NCBI GenBank assembly: GCA_046262435.1
Contig: JBHEMT010000130.1
Span: 1-31,659, forward strand
Source: JBHEMT01 sp046262435
GTDB taxonomy: Bacteria > Chloroflexota > Dormibacteria > Aeolococcales > Aeolococcaceae
Length of the DNA: 31,659 bases
Reading direction: 5' to 3'
Translations under genes and position numbers: made by a program
Part shown: one piece after another, positions 1 through 8,273 of the stretch
Layout of the letters: each line of letters opens with the position of its first letter
Numbering within the stretch: position 1 is the first letter of the stretch
Notes under the pieces: generated by a model
Told to the model about the DNA's origin: nothing
The model's database searches: none
Seen by the model: the letters and a program-made list of their open reading frames with translations, nothing else

Positions 1-1263
1 GGCGTCGGCGCCACCCTGCACGACGTGGTTCTGGTGGGGACCCACGAGAACCGCGCCGGGCGCGACCGCGTCGAACTCGAGCTCGCCGAGCTCGAGGAGC
101 TGGCCCGCACCCTCAAGACCAAGGTGCTCGACCGCACCCTCATGCCGCTGCGCGAGCCGCACCCCGCCACCTTCCTGCGCAGCGGTGCCGTGGAGAGCCT
201 GGGCGTTCGGCTGGCCGAGCTGAACAACCCGGCAGTGCTCTTCAACGACCAGCTCACCCCCCGCCAGCAACGCAACCTCGAGGAGACCTGGGACGTGCCG
301 GTTCTCGACCGCACCGAGGTGATCCTCGCCATCTTCGCGCAGCGGGCCACCAGCGCCGAGGGCCGGGTGCAGGTGGAGATGGCCCAGCTCGACCACCAGC
401 TTCCCCGTCTCGCCGGAGGCTGGACCCACCTGGAGCGGCAGCGCGGCGGTGTCGGCATGCGCGGTGGTGCCGGCGAGAAGCAGATCGAGGTGGACCGCCG
501 GATGATCGGCCAGAAGCTCAAGCGGCTGCGCAAGCGCTTGGCGGAGATCCAGCGCCAGCGCGGCACCCGGCGGCAGGCACGGACCGACGTCCCGCTGGCG
601 TCCTGCGCGCTGGTCGGCTACACCAACGCCGGCAAGTCGACCCTGCTCAATGCCCTGACCAACAGCAAGGTGCTCGCCGACAACCTGCTCTTCGCCACGC
701 TCGACCCCACCTCGCGCCTGATGACCTTCGCCAGCGGCCGCCGGCTGATCCTGGTGGACACCGTCGGGTTCATCCAGGCGCTCCCCACCGAGCTGGTCGA
801 GGCCTTCGCGGCCACCCTGGAGGAGGTGCGGCAGGCCCATCTCCTGGCGGTGGTGGTCGACGTCTCCCATCCAGAGGCGGAGGCACAGCTGCGCACCGTC
901 CTCGAGACCCTGCAGAGCATGGAGTGTGACCAGCCGGCGCTGCTCGTCCTCTCCAAGATCGACCGGGTCGCTGCCGACGCGCTGGACGAGATCAGCGAGC
1001 GGCTGGCCGCGATCGCCGGCGCGGAACCGGTGCGCCTCTCGGCGGTCACCGGCGCCGGTCTGCGCGACTTCCGCGACGCGGTGGACCGCCTGGCCGGGGA
1101 GGTGGTTCCGGAGACCCGGGCCAACCGCACCGAGTTCGGCGAAGCCGCCGCGGCAGCTCCCGGGGACACATTCGATACGCTGGGAGGTGATGACTCCGAG
1201 CCCACAGCTGATGCCAGACCTGACCACAACCTCGGCCGCCGCGCCGGCGCTCGCGCCAGCTGA
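1..1263 (+). CDS. hflX: GTPase HflX (5' end cut by window edge)
   Basis: Ribosome-associated GTPase of the TRAFAC/OBG-HflX group, known to bind 50S subunits and split stalled or stress-arrested ribosomes. The frame is open to the first base; the first possible start inside the window is GTG at 25, but the reading upstream of it looks coding, so the gene may begin outside. Counting from GTG 25, the HflX N-terminal domain covers about residues 1-185 and contains the glycine-rich signature RGGAGEKQIEVDRR. The G domain follows, with G1 GYTNAGKS (198-205), G3 DTVG (245-248) and G4 SKID (310-313). G4 is usually NKID; the Asn-to-Ser change may only modify nucleotide affinity. The C-terminal tail is acidic and low-complexity and overlaps the start of the next gene. 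Identification is firm; only the true start is uncertain. Confidence 0.95.
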   Translation, partial: GVGATLHDVVLVGTHENRAGRDRVELELAELEELARTLKTKVLDRTLMPLREPHPATFLRSGAVESLGVRLAELNNPAVLFNDQLTPRQQRNLEETWDVPVLDRTEVILAIFAQRATSAEGRVQVEMAQLDHQLPRLAGGWTHLERQRGGVGMRGGAGEKQIEVDRRMIGQKLKRLRKRLAEIQRQRGTRRQARTDVPLASCALVGYTNAGKSTLLNALTNSKVLADNLLFATLDPTSRLMTFASGRRLILVDTVGFIQALPTELVEAFAATLEEVRQAHLLAVVVDVSHPEAEAQLRTVLETLQSMECDQPALLVLSKIDRVAADALDEISERLAAIAGAEPVRLSAVTGAGLRDFRDAVDRLAGEVVPETRANRTEFGEAAAAAPGDTFDTLGGDDSEPTADARPDHNLGRRAGARAS

Positions 1264-2332
1264 GGGCGGCCACCTCTTCTCTCCCTTCAGCCTGCGCAGC
1301 GTCGAACTGCGCAACCGCATCTGCGTCTCGCCGATGTGCCAGTACAGCAGCCGCGACGGCCTGGCAACCGATTGGCACCTCGTCCACCTCGGCGCCCGCG
1401 CCACCGGCGGGGCGGGGCTGGTGTTCACCGAGGCCGCAGCGGTCGAGCCCACCGGCCGGATCACCCCGGACGACCTCGGCATCTGGGACGACGGGCAGCT
1501 GCCCGCACTGCAACGCATCACCTCCTTCATCAGCAGCCAGGGTGCGGTGCCCGGCGTGCAGCTGGCCCACGCGGGCCGCAAGGCGAGCACCGCCTCCCCG
1601 TGGAAGGGCGGTGGCGCGGTTGCCCCGGCAGACGGCGGCTGGGCCGAGGTCGACGGGCCCACGGACGAGCCCTTCAGTGCGCGTTACCCCACACCGCGGG
1701 CCCTTGATGAGGCGGGGATCGAGCGGGTGGTCGCCGCGTTTGCCGACGCCACCCGACGTGCCCTGCGTGCCGGTTTCACGGTCATCGAGCTGCACGCCGC
1801 GCATGGCTACCTGCTCCATGAGTTCCTCTCACCGCTGGTGAACACCCGCAGCGACGCATTCGGAGGCAGCCTGGAGAACCGAATGCGCTTCCCGCTGCGC
1901 GTGGTTGAGGCCGTCCGCGCCGCGTGGCCCGACGAGCTGCCGCTCGCCGTGCGTGTGTCGGCCACCGACTGGGCCCCCGGTGGCCTGGAGATCGCTGACA
2001 CGGTCGAGTTCGCTCGCAGGGTCCGCGCCCTGGGCGCCGGCCTGATCGACTGTTCCAGCGGTGGCGCAGTATCCGGGGTGACGATCCCGGTGGGCGCCGG
2101 CTACCAGACTCCCTTCGCGGCCCAGGTGCGCGCCGAGGCCGGCATCGCCACCGCTGCGGTGGGGATGATCACCTCGCCCACCCAGGCGGACCACATCGTG
2201 CGCACCGGTCAGGCCGACCTGGTGGAGCTGGCCCGCGAGCTGCTCCGCGACCCGTCCTGGCCGCTCCGGGCCGCCCGCGAGCTGGGCCACGACGCGCCCT
2301 GGCCCGTGCAGTACGAGCGTGCCGCGCACTAG
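1190..2332 (+). CDS. namA: Old yellow enzyme ene-reductase (YqjM/NamA-like NADH:flavin oxidoreductase)
   Basis: FMN-dependent NAD(P)H oxidoreductase of the thermophilic-like old yellow enzyme class, which reduces activated C=C bonds of enones, maleimides and similar electrophiles. About 380 aa form one TIM barrel. Class marks seen: SPMCQYSS with the redox-tuning Cys and active-site Tyr, the substrate-binding pair in ELHAAHGYLLHEF, the FGGSLENR phosphate/flavin region, and a C-terminal PVQYERA like the YqjM intersubunit arginine finger. The start chosen is ATG 1190, just after GGGAGG at 1182-1187, with a short spacing; ATG 1211 is the alternative. Either start overlaps the hflX 3' end by 53-74 nt, so expression is probably coupled. 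A proline/alanine-rich leader of about 28 residues precedes the barrel. It ends 14 nt from the convergent smpB. The physiological substrate is unknown. Confidence 0.88.
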   Translation: MTPSPQLMPDLTTTSAAAPALAPAEGGHLFSPFSLRSVELRNRICVSPMCQYSSRDGLATDWHLVHLGARATGGAGLVFTEAAAVEPTGRITPDDLGIWDDGQLPALQRITSFISSQGAVPGVQLAHAGRKASTASPWKGGGAVAPADGGWAEVDGPTDEPFSARYPTPRALDEAGIERVVAAFADATRRALRAGFTVIELHAAHGYLLHEFLSPLVNTRSDAFGGSLENRMRFPLRVVEAVRAAWPDELPLAVRVSATDWAPGGLEIADTVEFARRVRALGAGLIDCSSGGAVSGVTIPVGAGYQTPFAAQVRAEAGIATAAVGMITSPTQADHIVRTGQADLVELARELLRDPSWPLRAARELGHDAPWPVQYERAAH

Positions 2333-2346
2333 GCGCACCGGCAGCC

Positions 2347-2832
2347 TCAGCCGTCGCGGCGAGCCCTGGCCACGACTCGGTCCGTCTCGCGCTGCACATC
2401 GCGGGCGGCGATCGCCTGCCGCTTGTCCCAGGTCTTCTTGCCGCGGCACAGGCCGAAGAGCAGCTTGATCCGGTTGCCCTTGGTGTACAACCGCAGGGGC
2501 ACCATGGTCAGCCCCTGCTGGTGCACCTTGCTGTCCAGGTAGGTGATCTCCCGCCGGTGGAGCAGCAGCTTGCGCCGCCGGTCGGCCTCGTGGCCCATCC
2601 GGTTGGCCTGCTCGTACTCACCGACGTGGACGTTGATCAGCCAGGCCTCCTCGCGCTCCACCCGGACGTAGCCCTCGCGGAGCTGAGTGCGTCCGGCCCG
2701 CAGTGACTTGACCTCCGACCCGTGGAGCTCGAGCCCAGCCTCGAAGGTCTCGAGGATCTCGTACTCGTGACTCGCATAGCGGTTGCGCGCGAGCACGCCG
2801 TCGTCCTCTGCCTTCTTCTTCTTGGTGGCCAT
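2347..2832 (-). CDS. smpB: SsrA-binding protein SmpB
   Basis: tmRNA-binding protein of trans-translation; it carries SsrA RNA into the A site of ribosomes stalled on broken mRNA. About 161 aa, the usual family length. Recognisable pieces: a Lys-rich start (MATKKKK), the beta-barrel core with NRYASHEYEILETFEAGLEL and GSEVKSLRAGR, the YLDSKVHQQG segment, LYTKGNRIKLLFGLCRGKK, and a basic C-terminal tail that in the family folds into a helix in the mRNA channel. The usual LALARGKK motif reads FGLCRGKK here. Start is ATG 2832. It lies 7 nt downstream of fmt as the last gene of a def-fmt-smpB operon. No tmRNA gene (ssrA) is visible next to it. Confidence 0.96.
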   Translation of the reverse strand: MATKKKKAEDDGVLARNRYASHEYEILETFEAGLELHGSEVKSLRAGRTQLREGYVRVEREEAWLINVHVGEYEQANRMGHEADRRRKLLLHRREITYLDSKVHQQGLTMVPLRLYTKGNRIKLLFGLCRGKKTWDKRQAIAARDVQRETDRVVARARRDG

Positions 2833-2839
2833 GACCGCA

Positions 2840-3757
2840 CTATGCGGGACCGACGGCTCGCCGGCCGCGCAGATAGGCAGCCGCATCCATCGGCCTGCCG
2901 CCCGGCGGCTGGACCTGGCGCACTTGGTAGGCGCCCTCACCGCAGGCCACCACAAGACTGTCACGCTCTGACCGAAGCACGCTTCCCGGTGCACCTCGCG
3001 CCACGCCCGGCTCCGGCTCGCCGTCGAGCAGGCGCACCCGCTGCCCGCCCAGCTCCACTGTGGTCCCCGGCCACGGGGTGAGGGCGCGGACCCGCCGGTC
3101 GATCTCCGCCGGGGGCATGGTCCAGCTGAGCTCGCCGTCGGCGCGGCTGAGTCGCGGGGCCAGGGTGGCCACCGCACCCTCCTGCGCGACCGCCCGTGCA
3201 TCGCCGCGCTCCAGGCCGGCGAGAACGTCGGTCAGCAGCCGGGCGCCGCGCTCCGCCAGGGCGCTGAGCAGCGCCGGCGTGGTCGCGTCTGAAGCAATCG
3301 GCAGCGACTCACACGCGTACACCGGACCGGTGTCGAGGCCCGCGTCCATGCGCATGATGCAAACGCCCGTCTCGGCGTCGCCGTTGAGGATCGCGGCCGC
3401 CACCGGCGCCGCCCCCCGCCACCGCGGGAGCAGCGAGCCGTGCACGTTCACCCCGCCCAGGCGCGGACCGTCGAGCAGCCGGGCGGGAAGCAGCTGGCCG
3501 TAGGCGGCCACCACCAGGGCGTCGAGCTCCAGAGCCAGGAGAGCGCCGGTAGCCTCGGGGTCACGCAGCCGGCGCGGCTGTTCCACCGGCAGACCAAGCT
3601 CACGGGCGACGTCGGCCACCGGCCGCGGGGCCGGCGCACCGCGGTGTCCGGGGCGCTCCGGCTGCGTGACCACTCGGACCACCTCGTGCTGCTCCGCGCA
3701 CGCCCGCAGCGAGGGAACTGCAAACTCAGCGGTGCCGAGAAAGGCGAGTCGCAGCAC
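2840..3757 (-). CDS. fmt: Methionyl-tRNA formyltransferase
   Basis: Transfers a formyl group from 10-formyl-tetrahydrofolate to Met-tRNA(fMet) for translation initiation. About 305 aa, normal length. The N-terminal catalytic Rossmann domain begins LRLAFLGTAEFAVPSL and carries the signature NVHGSLLPRWRGAAPV, with the catalytic Asn, His and Asp set (NVHGS and MRMDAGLDTGPV). The C-terminal OB-like tRNA-binding domain starts near residue 205 (SWTMPPAEIDRRVRAL). The start chosen is GTG 3757, because it directly precedes the conserved first strand; no strong ribosome-binding site is visible, and the upstream def stop is only 11 nt away, which suggests coupling. Metabolic logic: Fmt adds the formyl group that Def removes. 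Confidence 0.95.
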   Translation of the reverse strand: MLRLAFLGTAEFAVPSLRACAEQHEVVRVVTQPERPGHRGAPAPRPVADVARELGLPVEQPRRLRDPEATGALLALELDALVVAAYGQLLPARLLDGPRLGGVNVHGSLLPRWRGAAPVAAAILNGDAETGVCIMRMDAGLDTGPVYACESLPIASDATTPALLSALAERGARLLTDVLAGLERGDARAVAQEGAVATLAPRLSRADGELSWTMPPAEIDRRVRALTPWPGTTVELGGQRVRLLDGEPEPGVARGAPGSVLRSERDSLVVACGEGAYQVRQVQPPGGRPMDAAAYLRGRRAVGPA

Positions 3758-3768
3758 GGCTGACCGCG

Positions 3769-4281
3769 CTACGCGAGGACCCCGACCCGCTCCTCTGCCT
3801 CGGCACCCTCGACGTCCTCGGCGCGGACCTCGTGGAGGGTACCCGGGGTCACCTTGTCGATGAAGAGGATGCCGTCGAGGTGGTCGATCTCGTGCTGGAT
3901 GCAGCGGGCGAGCAGCTCGTCGCCCTTGACCCGCACCTCCTTGCCGTGTCGGTTCAGTCCCTTGGCCACAACCCGGTTGGCGCGGGTCACCTCGCCGATG
4001 TACCCAGGGACCGAAAGGCATCCCTCGTAGCCGACCTGCTCACCCTCGGCGCGCACCATCTCAGGGTTGGCGAGCTGATAGACCTGGTTGTCCACCTTCA
4101 TCACGATCACACGCAGGTGCACATCGACCTGGGTGGCGGCGAGGCCCACTCCAGCGTTGGCGATCATGGTCTCGACCATGTCGTCCATGAGGCGGCGGAT
4201 GGCGTCATCGACCCGGGGCACCCGCGTCGCCTTGCGGCGAATGTTGGGATTCTCCGCGGTGATCACATCGAGCAGAGCCAT
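3769..4281 (-). CDS. def: Peptide deformylase
   Basis: Metalloenzyme (Fe or Zn) that removes the N-formyl group from nascent proteins. About 170 aa. All three family motifs are present: GVGLAATQV (motif I), EGCLSVP with the metal-binding Cys (motif II), and QHEIDHLDG with the two His and catalytic Glu (motif III). The C-terminal tail is acidic (EVRAEDVEGAEAEERV), as in many type 1 deformylases of high-GC bacteria. Start is ATG 4281. Upstream, minus strand, an extended -10 (TGG-TAGACT) ends 6 nt before the ATG, so the operon mRNA may be leaderless. First gene of def-fmt-smpB. Confidence 0.96.
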   Translation of the reverse strand: MALLDVITAENPNIRRKATRVPRVDDAIRRLMDDMVETMIANAGVGLAATQVDVHLRVIVMKVDNQVYQLANPEMVRAEGEQVGYEGCLSVPGYIGEVTRANRVVAKGLNRHGKEVRVKGDELLARCIQHEIDHLDGILFIDKVTPGTLHEVRAEDVEGAEAEERVGVLA

Positions 4282-4287
4282 GGGCCG

Positions 4288-4296
4288 AGTCTACCA
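4288..4296 (-). promoter_or_regulatory. Extended -10 promoter of def, leaderless candidate
   Basis: On the minus strand the sequence reads TGG then TAGACT, followed by six bases and the def ATG. This places the expected transcription start on or next to the A of the start codon. There is no Shine-Dalgarno sequence in front of def. The -35 region is weak (TTGGCT at only 14 nt). The 107-nt gap up to the priA stop shows nothing else clear. Confidence 0.45.
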
Positions 4297-4388
4297 GAGG
4301 CATTTCCAGCCAACTCCCCGGGCAACCGCGGTGAGTCCGGACCGGGCCGCGCAACGGCACAACGCAGCGACCAACGGCGCCCACGCGC

Positions 4389-6419
4389 TCACATCCCCGG
4401 GTCGACATCCACCACCCACCCGCGCGCGGCGGGTAGATGGGGGAAACAGCGCTCGATGTTTCGCCCCCGCACGGTCAGCTGCCAGCGGAACTCACCGCGA
4501 AGGCGGTGCAGAAAGGCGGGGCTGGGCCCGAGCACGGAAAGATCCTCCTCCTCGCGCAGGGCCGCGCGCAGCGCATCGACAGCCGCGGTGGTGCGCGCGT
4601 GAGCCACGCCATCGTCGCGGTGCGCGCATGTGCAGGTGACCAGCCGGCTGTAGGGCGGGAAGTTCGCCGCCTTGCGAATGCGGATCTCGGCACGGGCGAA
4701 GCCGAGGTAGTCGTGGGCGGTGGCGTGATGCACCGCATAGTGGTCGGGACTGTAGGTCTGCAACACCACCCGGGCAGGCTCGTCACCACGCCCCGCCCGG
4801 CCCGCGACCTGGGTGAGCAGCGAGAAGGTGGTCTCGCCGCTGCGGTAGTCGGGGAAGTGCAGCGAGGTGTCCGCGTTGACGATGCCGACCAGCCGGACCC
4901 GGCCCAGATCCCAACCCTTGGCGACCATCTGGGTACCGATCAGACAGTCGGCGTCGCCACGCCGGAAGGCTTCGTAGATCTCGAAGTAGGCATCGCGCTT
5001 GGTCACCGTGTCGCGGTCCATGCGCAGGATGCGAATTCCGGGGAACTGCTCGCGCACCTCCACCTCGAGCCGCTCGGTGCCCATGCCGAGAGCGCGGATC
5101 CCTGTTGACCCGCAACGCGGACACAACGTCGGTGGCGGCATGCTGGCGCCGCAGTAGTGACAGTCGCAGCGCCGTCGCTCGGCATGCAGGGTGAGCGAGA
5201 CGCTGCAGTTGCGGCAGGTCAGCGCCTCGCCGCAGGAGCGGCAGAGCACCACGGTGGCGGTGCCCCGCCGGTTGAGAAACAGGATCGACTGGCCGCCCTC
5301 GCGAAGGGTGGTGGCCAGCGCCCTGGTCAGGGAGAGCGACAGCGGTGAGCGGTTGCCCGCCTGCAGCTCCTCGCGGAGGTCGACCACCTCAATCGGCGGC
5401 AGGGCCCGTCCGGTGATCCGCTGCGGCAGCGAGACCAGCTCGAGGCCGCCGGTGTGCGCCGCGAAGAACGTCTCCACCCGCGGGGTGGCGCTGCCCAGCA
5501 CCACCGGCACCGACCAGAGCCGGCCCAGCTCGAGGGCGGCATCGACAGCGTGGTAGCGCGGCACCCGGTCCTGCTTGTAGGCGGAGGCATCCTCCTCGTC
5601 GACGACCACGATGCCCAGGCGCTCCAGCGGGGCGAACACCGCGCTGCGCGAGCCCACCACCACGTCGGCCTCGCCGGCACGAATCCTGCGCCACTCGGCG
5701 GCGCGCTCACTGTCGGTGAGCCCGGAGTGGATCAACGCGATCCTGCCCGGGAACCGGCCGGCGAAGCGACCGATCATCTGGGGAGTGAGGGCGATCTCCG
5801 GCACCAGTACGATCGCCTGCCGGCCGAGCTGCTGCGCCGCCGCGATCGTCGCCAGGTAGACCTCGGTCTTGCCGCTCCCGGTCACCCCGTGGAGAAGCAC
5901 CCGGCGGTGCTCGCCGGCGCGCACCGCGGCGAGCAGGGGCGCCACCGCTGCGGCCTGGGCATCGGAGAGCGGTGGGGCGACCGTGGCCACGCCCTCGCGG
6001 CGCGCTGCCTCGAGCGCCACCGAGCGGGTCCGCGGGCCGCGCGGCCGCCCCCCGGGTCGGGCGCTCCGCACCCCACTGGGCAGCATTGCCTTGATCACCT
6101 CCGCGAGCGGGGCGTTGTAGCGCTCGGCGAGGTAGCCGGCCAGGGCCACTGCCTGGGGGAGCAGCGGGGGCGGCTCGGCGAGCACCTGCTCCACCGGCCG
6201 GGCGTCCTCGACGCCGGCTGCCGCGGACCGGCCAACCACGTAGCCGATCAGCTCGCGAGTGCCAAAGGGCACGCGCACCCGGGAGCCGACCACGCAGAGC
6301 GCGTCGAGGGCCGCGGGAACGGCGTAGCTGTAGCTCGGCTTGGGAAGCATCGCCCGCGTTTCGGGGACCACTGCGGCGAACCCGGCGGTGGCCGGCGGGG
6401 CGGCGGTCACCTCCCCCAC
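4389..6419 (-). CDS. priA: Primosomal protein N' (replication restart helicase PriA)
   Basis: 3'-to-5' superfamily 2 DNA helicase that recognises abandoned forks and reloads the replisome. About 676 aa from GTG 6419. Order seen: N-terminal 3'-OH-binding domain (LPKPSYSYAVP, RVRVPFGTRELIGYVVG), winged-helix region, Walker A GVTGSGKT (178-185), motif II, then the zinc-binding insert CRSC-x6-CRNC...CDCHYC...CPRC, and helicase lobe 2 with GTQMVAKGWD and QVAGRAGR. Motif II reads DEED (274-277) where PriA normally has DEEH. The start is uncertain: GTG 6419 (GGAG 9 nt upstream, 5 nt after the coaBC stop) is preferred over GTG 6410, GTG 6371 and ATG 6350. It ends a long translationally coupled operon. 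Confidence 0.95.
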   Translation of the reverse strand: MGEVTAAPPATAGFAAVVPETRAMLPKPSYSYAVPAALDALCVVGSRVRVPFGTRELIGYVVGRSAAAGVEDARPVEQVLAEPPPLLPQAVALAGYLAERYNAPLAEVIKAMLPSGVRSARPGGRPRGPRTRSVALEAARREGVATVAPPLSDAQAAAVAPLLAAVRAGEHRRVLLHGVTGSGKTEVYLATIAAAQQLGRQAIVLVPEIALTPQMIGRFAGRFPGRIALIHSGLTDSERAAEWRRIRAGEADVVVGSRSAVFAPLERLGIVVVDEEDASAYKQDRVPRYHAVDAALELGRLWSVPVVLGSATPRVETFFAAHTGGLELVSLPQRITGRALPPIEVVDLREELQAGNRSPLSLSLTRALATTLREGGQSILFLNRRGTATVVLCRSCGEALTCRNCSVSLTLHAERRRCDCHYCGASMPPPTLCPRCGSTGIRALGMGTERLEVEVREQFPGIRILRMDRDTVTKRDAYFEIYEAFRRGDADCLIGTQMVAKGWDLGRVRLVGIVNADTSLHFPDYRSGETTFSLLTQVAGRAGRGDEPARVVLQTYSPDHYAVHHATAHDYLGFARAEIRIRKAANFPPYSRLVTCTCAHRDDGVAHARTTAAVDALRAALREEEDLSVLGPSPAFLHRLRGEFRWQLTVRGRNIERCFPHLPAARGWVVDVDPGM

Positions 6420-6424
6420 CGCAC

Positions 6425-7657
6425 TCAGCTCCGTTCGAGCACCGGCCGGAGCGCCTCCCAGATTCCTTGGGCGAGCAGCGGTTTCGCCGCTCGCGGGACC
6501 GCCGCCGCGCTGCCGTCGGCGGCGATCACCGTGGCCTCGGCGTCGTGGCCGCCCATCGCTCCGCCCGGTCCCACCGGGTTGGCGACGATCGCGTCGAGTC
6601 CCTTCTCGCGAATCTTGGCGAGCGCGTTGGGCACCAGGTCCTCGGTTTCCGCGGCAAAGCCCACCACCCGCAGCCGCGGGCTGCGCCGGCTGCGGTGCAC
6701 GTCGGCAAGGATGTCGGTGGTGGGCACCAGCTCGATCGGCTTTCCTCCGCCGCGCTCCCGCTTCTTCAGCTTGTGTTCGGCCACCCGTGCGGGCCGGTGG
6801 TCGGCCACCGCCGCCGACATCACCAGCACGTCGGCGTCGACGATCGCGGCACACACCGCCTCGTGCAACTCGGCGGCGGTCTCCACCTCGACTCTCTCGA
6901 CCCCCGCGCTCGGCTGGTGGGGCGGCGCGGTGGTGATCAGCACCACCGTGGCACCGAGGCGGGCCGCGGCAGTGGCGAGCGCCTCGCCCATTCGCCCCGA
7001 GCTGCGGTTGCCCAGGTAGCGGATCGGGTCGATGGGCTCACGGGTACCACCGGCGGTCACCACCACCCGCCGCCCCGCCAACCAGGCGTCGCCGCCGGCG
7101 AGCGCGTCCGCCGCCGCCTCGACCAACTCCTGCGGTTCGGCCATGCGCCCCGCGCCCTCGTGGCCGCTGGCCAGCCGCCCCGTCTGGGGACCGATGATCC
7201 GCACACCCCGGGAGCGCAGCGTGGCCGCGTGTCCCTGGGTCGCGGGGTGCTCCCACATCGCTGTCTCCATCGCCGGCGCGAGCAGCAGCGGGGCGCGGCT
7301 GGCCAGGGCACAGGCGGTCACCGCGTCATCGGCAAACCCCAGCGCCAGGCGCGCGAGCAGGTTGGCCGGAGCGGCCACCACCAACTGCAGCTCGGCCCAC
7401 TCGGAGAGCGAGAGATGGCTCATGCCGTGCCCGGTGGCATCGTCGCCCGAGTCCCAGACACTCACCGCCACCGGGTTGCCACTGAGGGAGCGCAGCGTGG
7501 TTGCGGTGATGAAGTGCTGCGCCCCGGCGGTCATCGCCACCCGCACCTCCGCACCGCGCCGGCGCAGAGCGGTGATCACCTCGCCGGCCTTGTAGGCGGC
7601 CACGCTGCCGCCGACATGGACCACGACCCGACGCCCTCCCAGGCCCGGCTCAGCCAC
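6425..7657 (-). CDS. coaBC: Bifunctional phosphopantothenoylcysteine decarboxylase / phosphopantothenate-cysteine ligase
   Basis: Two steps of coenzyme A synthesis in one 410-aa protein. The N-terminal flavin domain (CoaC, about 1-180) has the catalytic His in HLSLSEWAE (H81). The C-terminal ligase domain (CoaB, about 195-410) has VTAGGTREPIDPIRYLGNRS, the AAVADHRP strand, the KLKK substrate motif and VVGFAAETED. Two CoaC signatures are atypical: PxMNxxMW reads PAMETAMW (128-135), so the usual Asn is Glu, and the PASANT loop appears two residues shorter (APANLLAR). Start is GTG 7657, overlapping the gmk stop by 8 nt. The CoaB half looks fully competent; the CoaC half deserves a check. Same operon as gmk and priA. 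Confidence 0.93.
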   Translation of the reverse strand: MAEPGLGGRRVVVHVGGSVAAYKAGEVITALRRRGAEVRVAMTAGAQHFITATTLRSLSGNPVAVSVWDSGDDATGHGMSHLSLSEWAELQLVVAAPANLLARLALGFADDAVTACALASRAPLLLAPAMETAMWEHPATQGHAATLRSRGVRIIGPQTGRLASGHEGAGRMAEPQELVEAAADALAGGDAWLAGRRVVVTAGGTREPIDPIRYLGNRSSGRMGEALATAAARLGATVVLITTAPPHQPSAGVERVEVETAAELHEAVCAAIVDADVLVMSAAVADHRPARVAEHKLKKRERGGGKPIELVPTTDILADVHRSRRSPRLRVVGFAAETEDLVPNALAKIREKGLDAIVANPVGPGGAMGGHDAEATVIAADGSAAAVPRAAKPLLAQGIWEALRPVLERS

Positions 7658-8273
7658 GCCGCTCGCTCGCCAATGGCCGCCGCCGGCTCGCCGCGAGGAT
7701 GTCGAGGATGCGGCGGGCGGCGTCCTCGACGCTGTCGTTGGTGACCTGGTACTGGTAGCACGGCGCCTCGGCCAGCTCCTTGACGGCGTCGGCCACCCGG
7801 CGCGCGATCGCCTGCGGGTCCTCGGTCTGCCGCGCCTCGAGCCGCTCCCGCAGCACCTGCTCCGAGGGCGGGAGCAGGAAGATGGAGATGGCGTCCTCGA
7901 AACGCCGGCAGACGTAGGCAGCCCCCTTGACGTCGATCTTCAGGACGATGTCCTCGCCGCGGTCGAGCGCCCGCTGCACATGGGCCACCGAGGTGCCGTA
8001 GAGATGCCCGTGCACCTCGGCCCACTCGAGGAACTCCTTGCGCTCCGCCATGCCGCGAAAGGTGGGCTCGTCGACGAAGGAGTACGACTGGCCGTCGGTC
8101 TCGCCGGGCCGCGGCGGCCGGGTGGTGTAGGACACGCTGTAGCGGAGCGAGGGTTCGAGCTCGAAGAGCGCCCGCAGGACGGTGTCCTTGCCCACCCCGC
8201 TCGGACCGCTGAGCACGATCAGCCGGCCGGCGCCGGGCCGCAGCCAGGTGCGCTGCCCAGGCGCGGGGGTCAC
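7650..8273 (-). CDS. gmk: Guanylate kinase
   Basis: Phosphorylates GMP or dGMP to the diphosphate with ATP. About 207 aa, standard size. Walker A GPSGVGKDT (23-31), the GMP-binding segment SVSYTTRPPRPGETDGQSY, the acidic ALDRGEDIVLKIDVKGA strand, the FLLPPS lid region and RVADAVKELAEAPCYQYQVTND are all as in the family. Start is GTG 8273, which overlaps the rluD-type stop as GTGA and has GGAGG 4 nt upstream; this gives the expected short N-terminus. It overlaps coaBC by 8 nt. In many bacteria rpoZ sits between gmk and coaBC; here there is no room for it. Confidence 0.95.
   Translation of the reverse strand: MTPAPGQRTWLRPGAGRLIVLSGPSGVGKDTVLRALFELEPSLRYSVSYTTRPPRPGETDGQSYSFVDEPTFRGMAERKEFLEWAEVHGHLYGTSVAHVQRALDRGEDIVLKIDVKGAAYVCRRFEDAISIFLLPPSEQVLRERLEARQTEDPQAIARRVADAVKELAEAPCYQYQVTNDSVEDAARRILDILAASRRRPLASERRG

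Noticed and set aside
5454..7019. Long plus-strand open frame of 521 codons opposite priA and coaBC
   Set aside because: It is a GC-driven shadow: the minus-strand frames show complete PriA and CoaBC motifs, while this translation has no recognisable domain.
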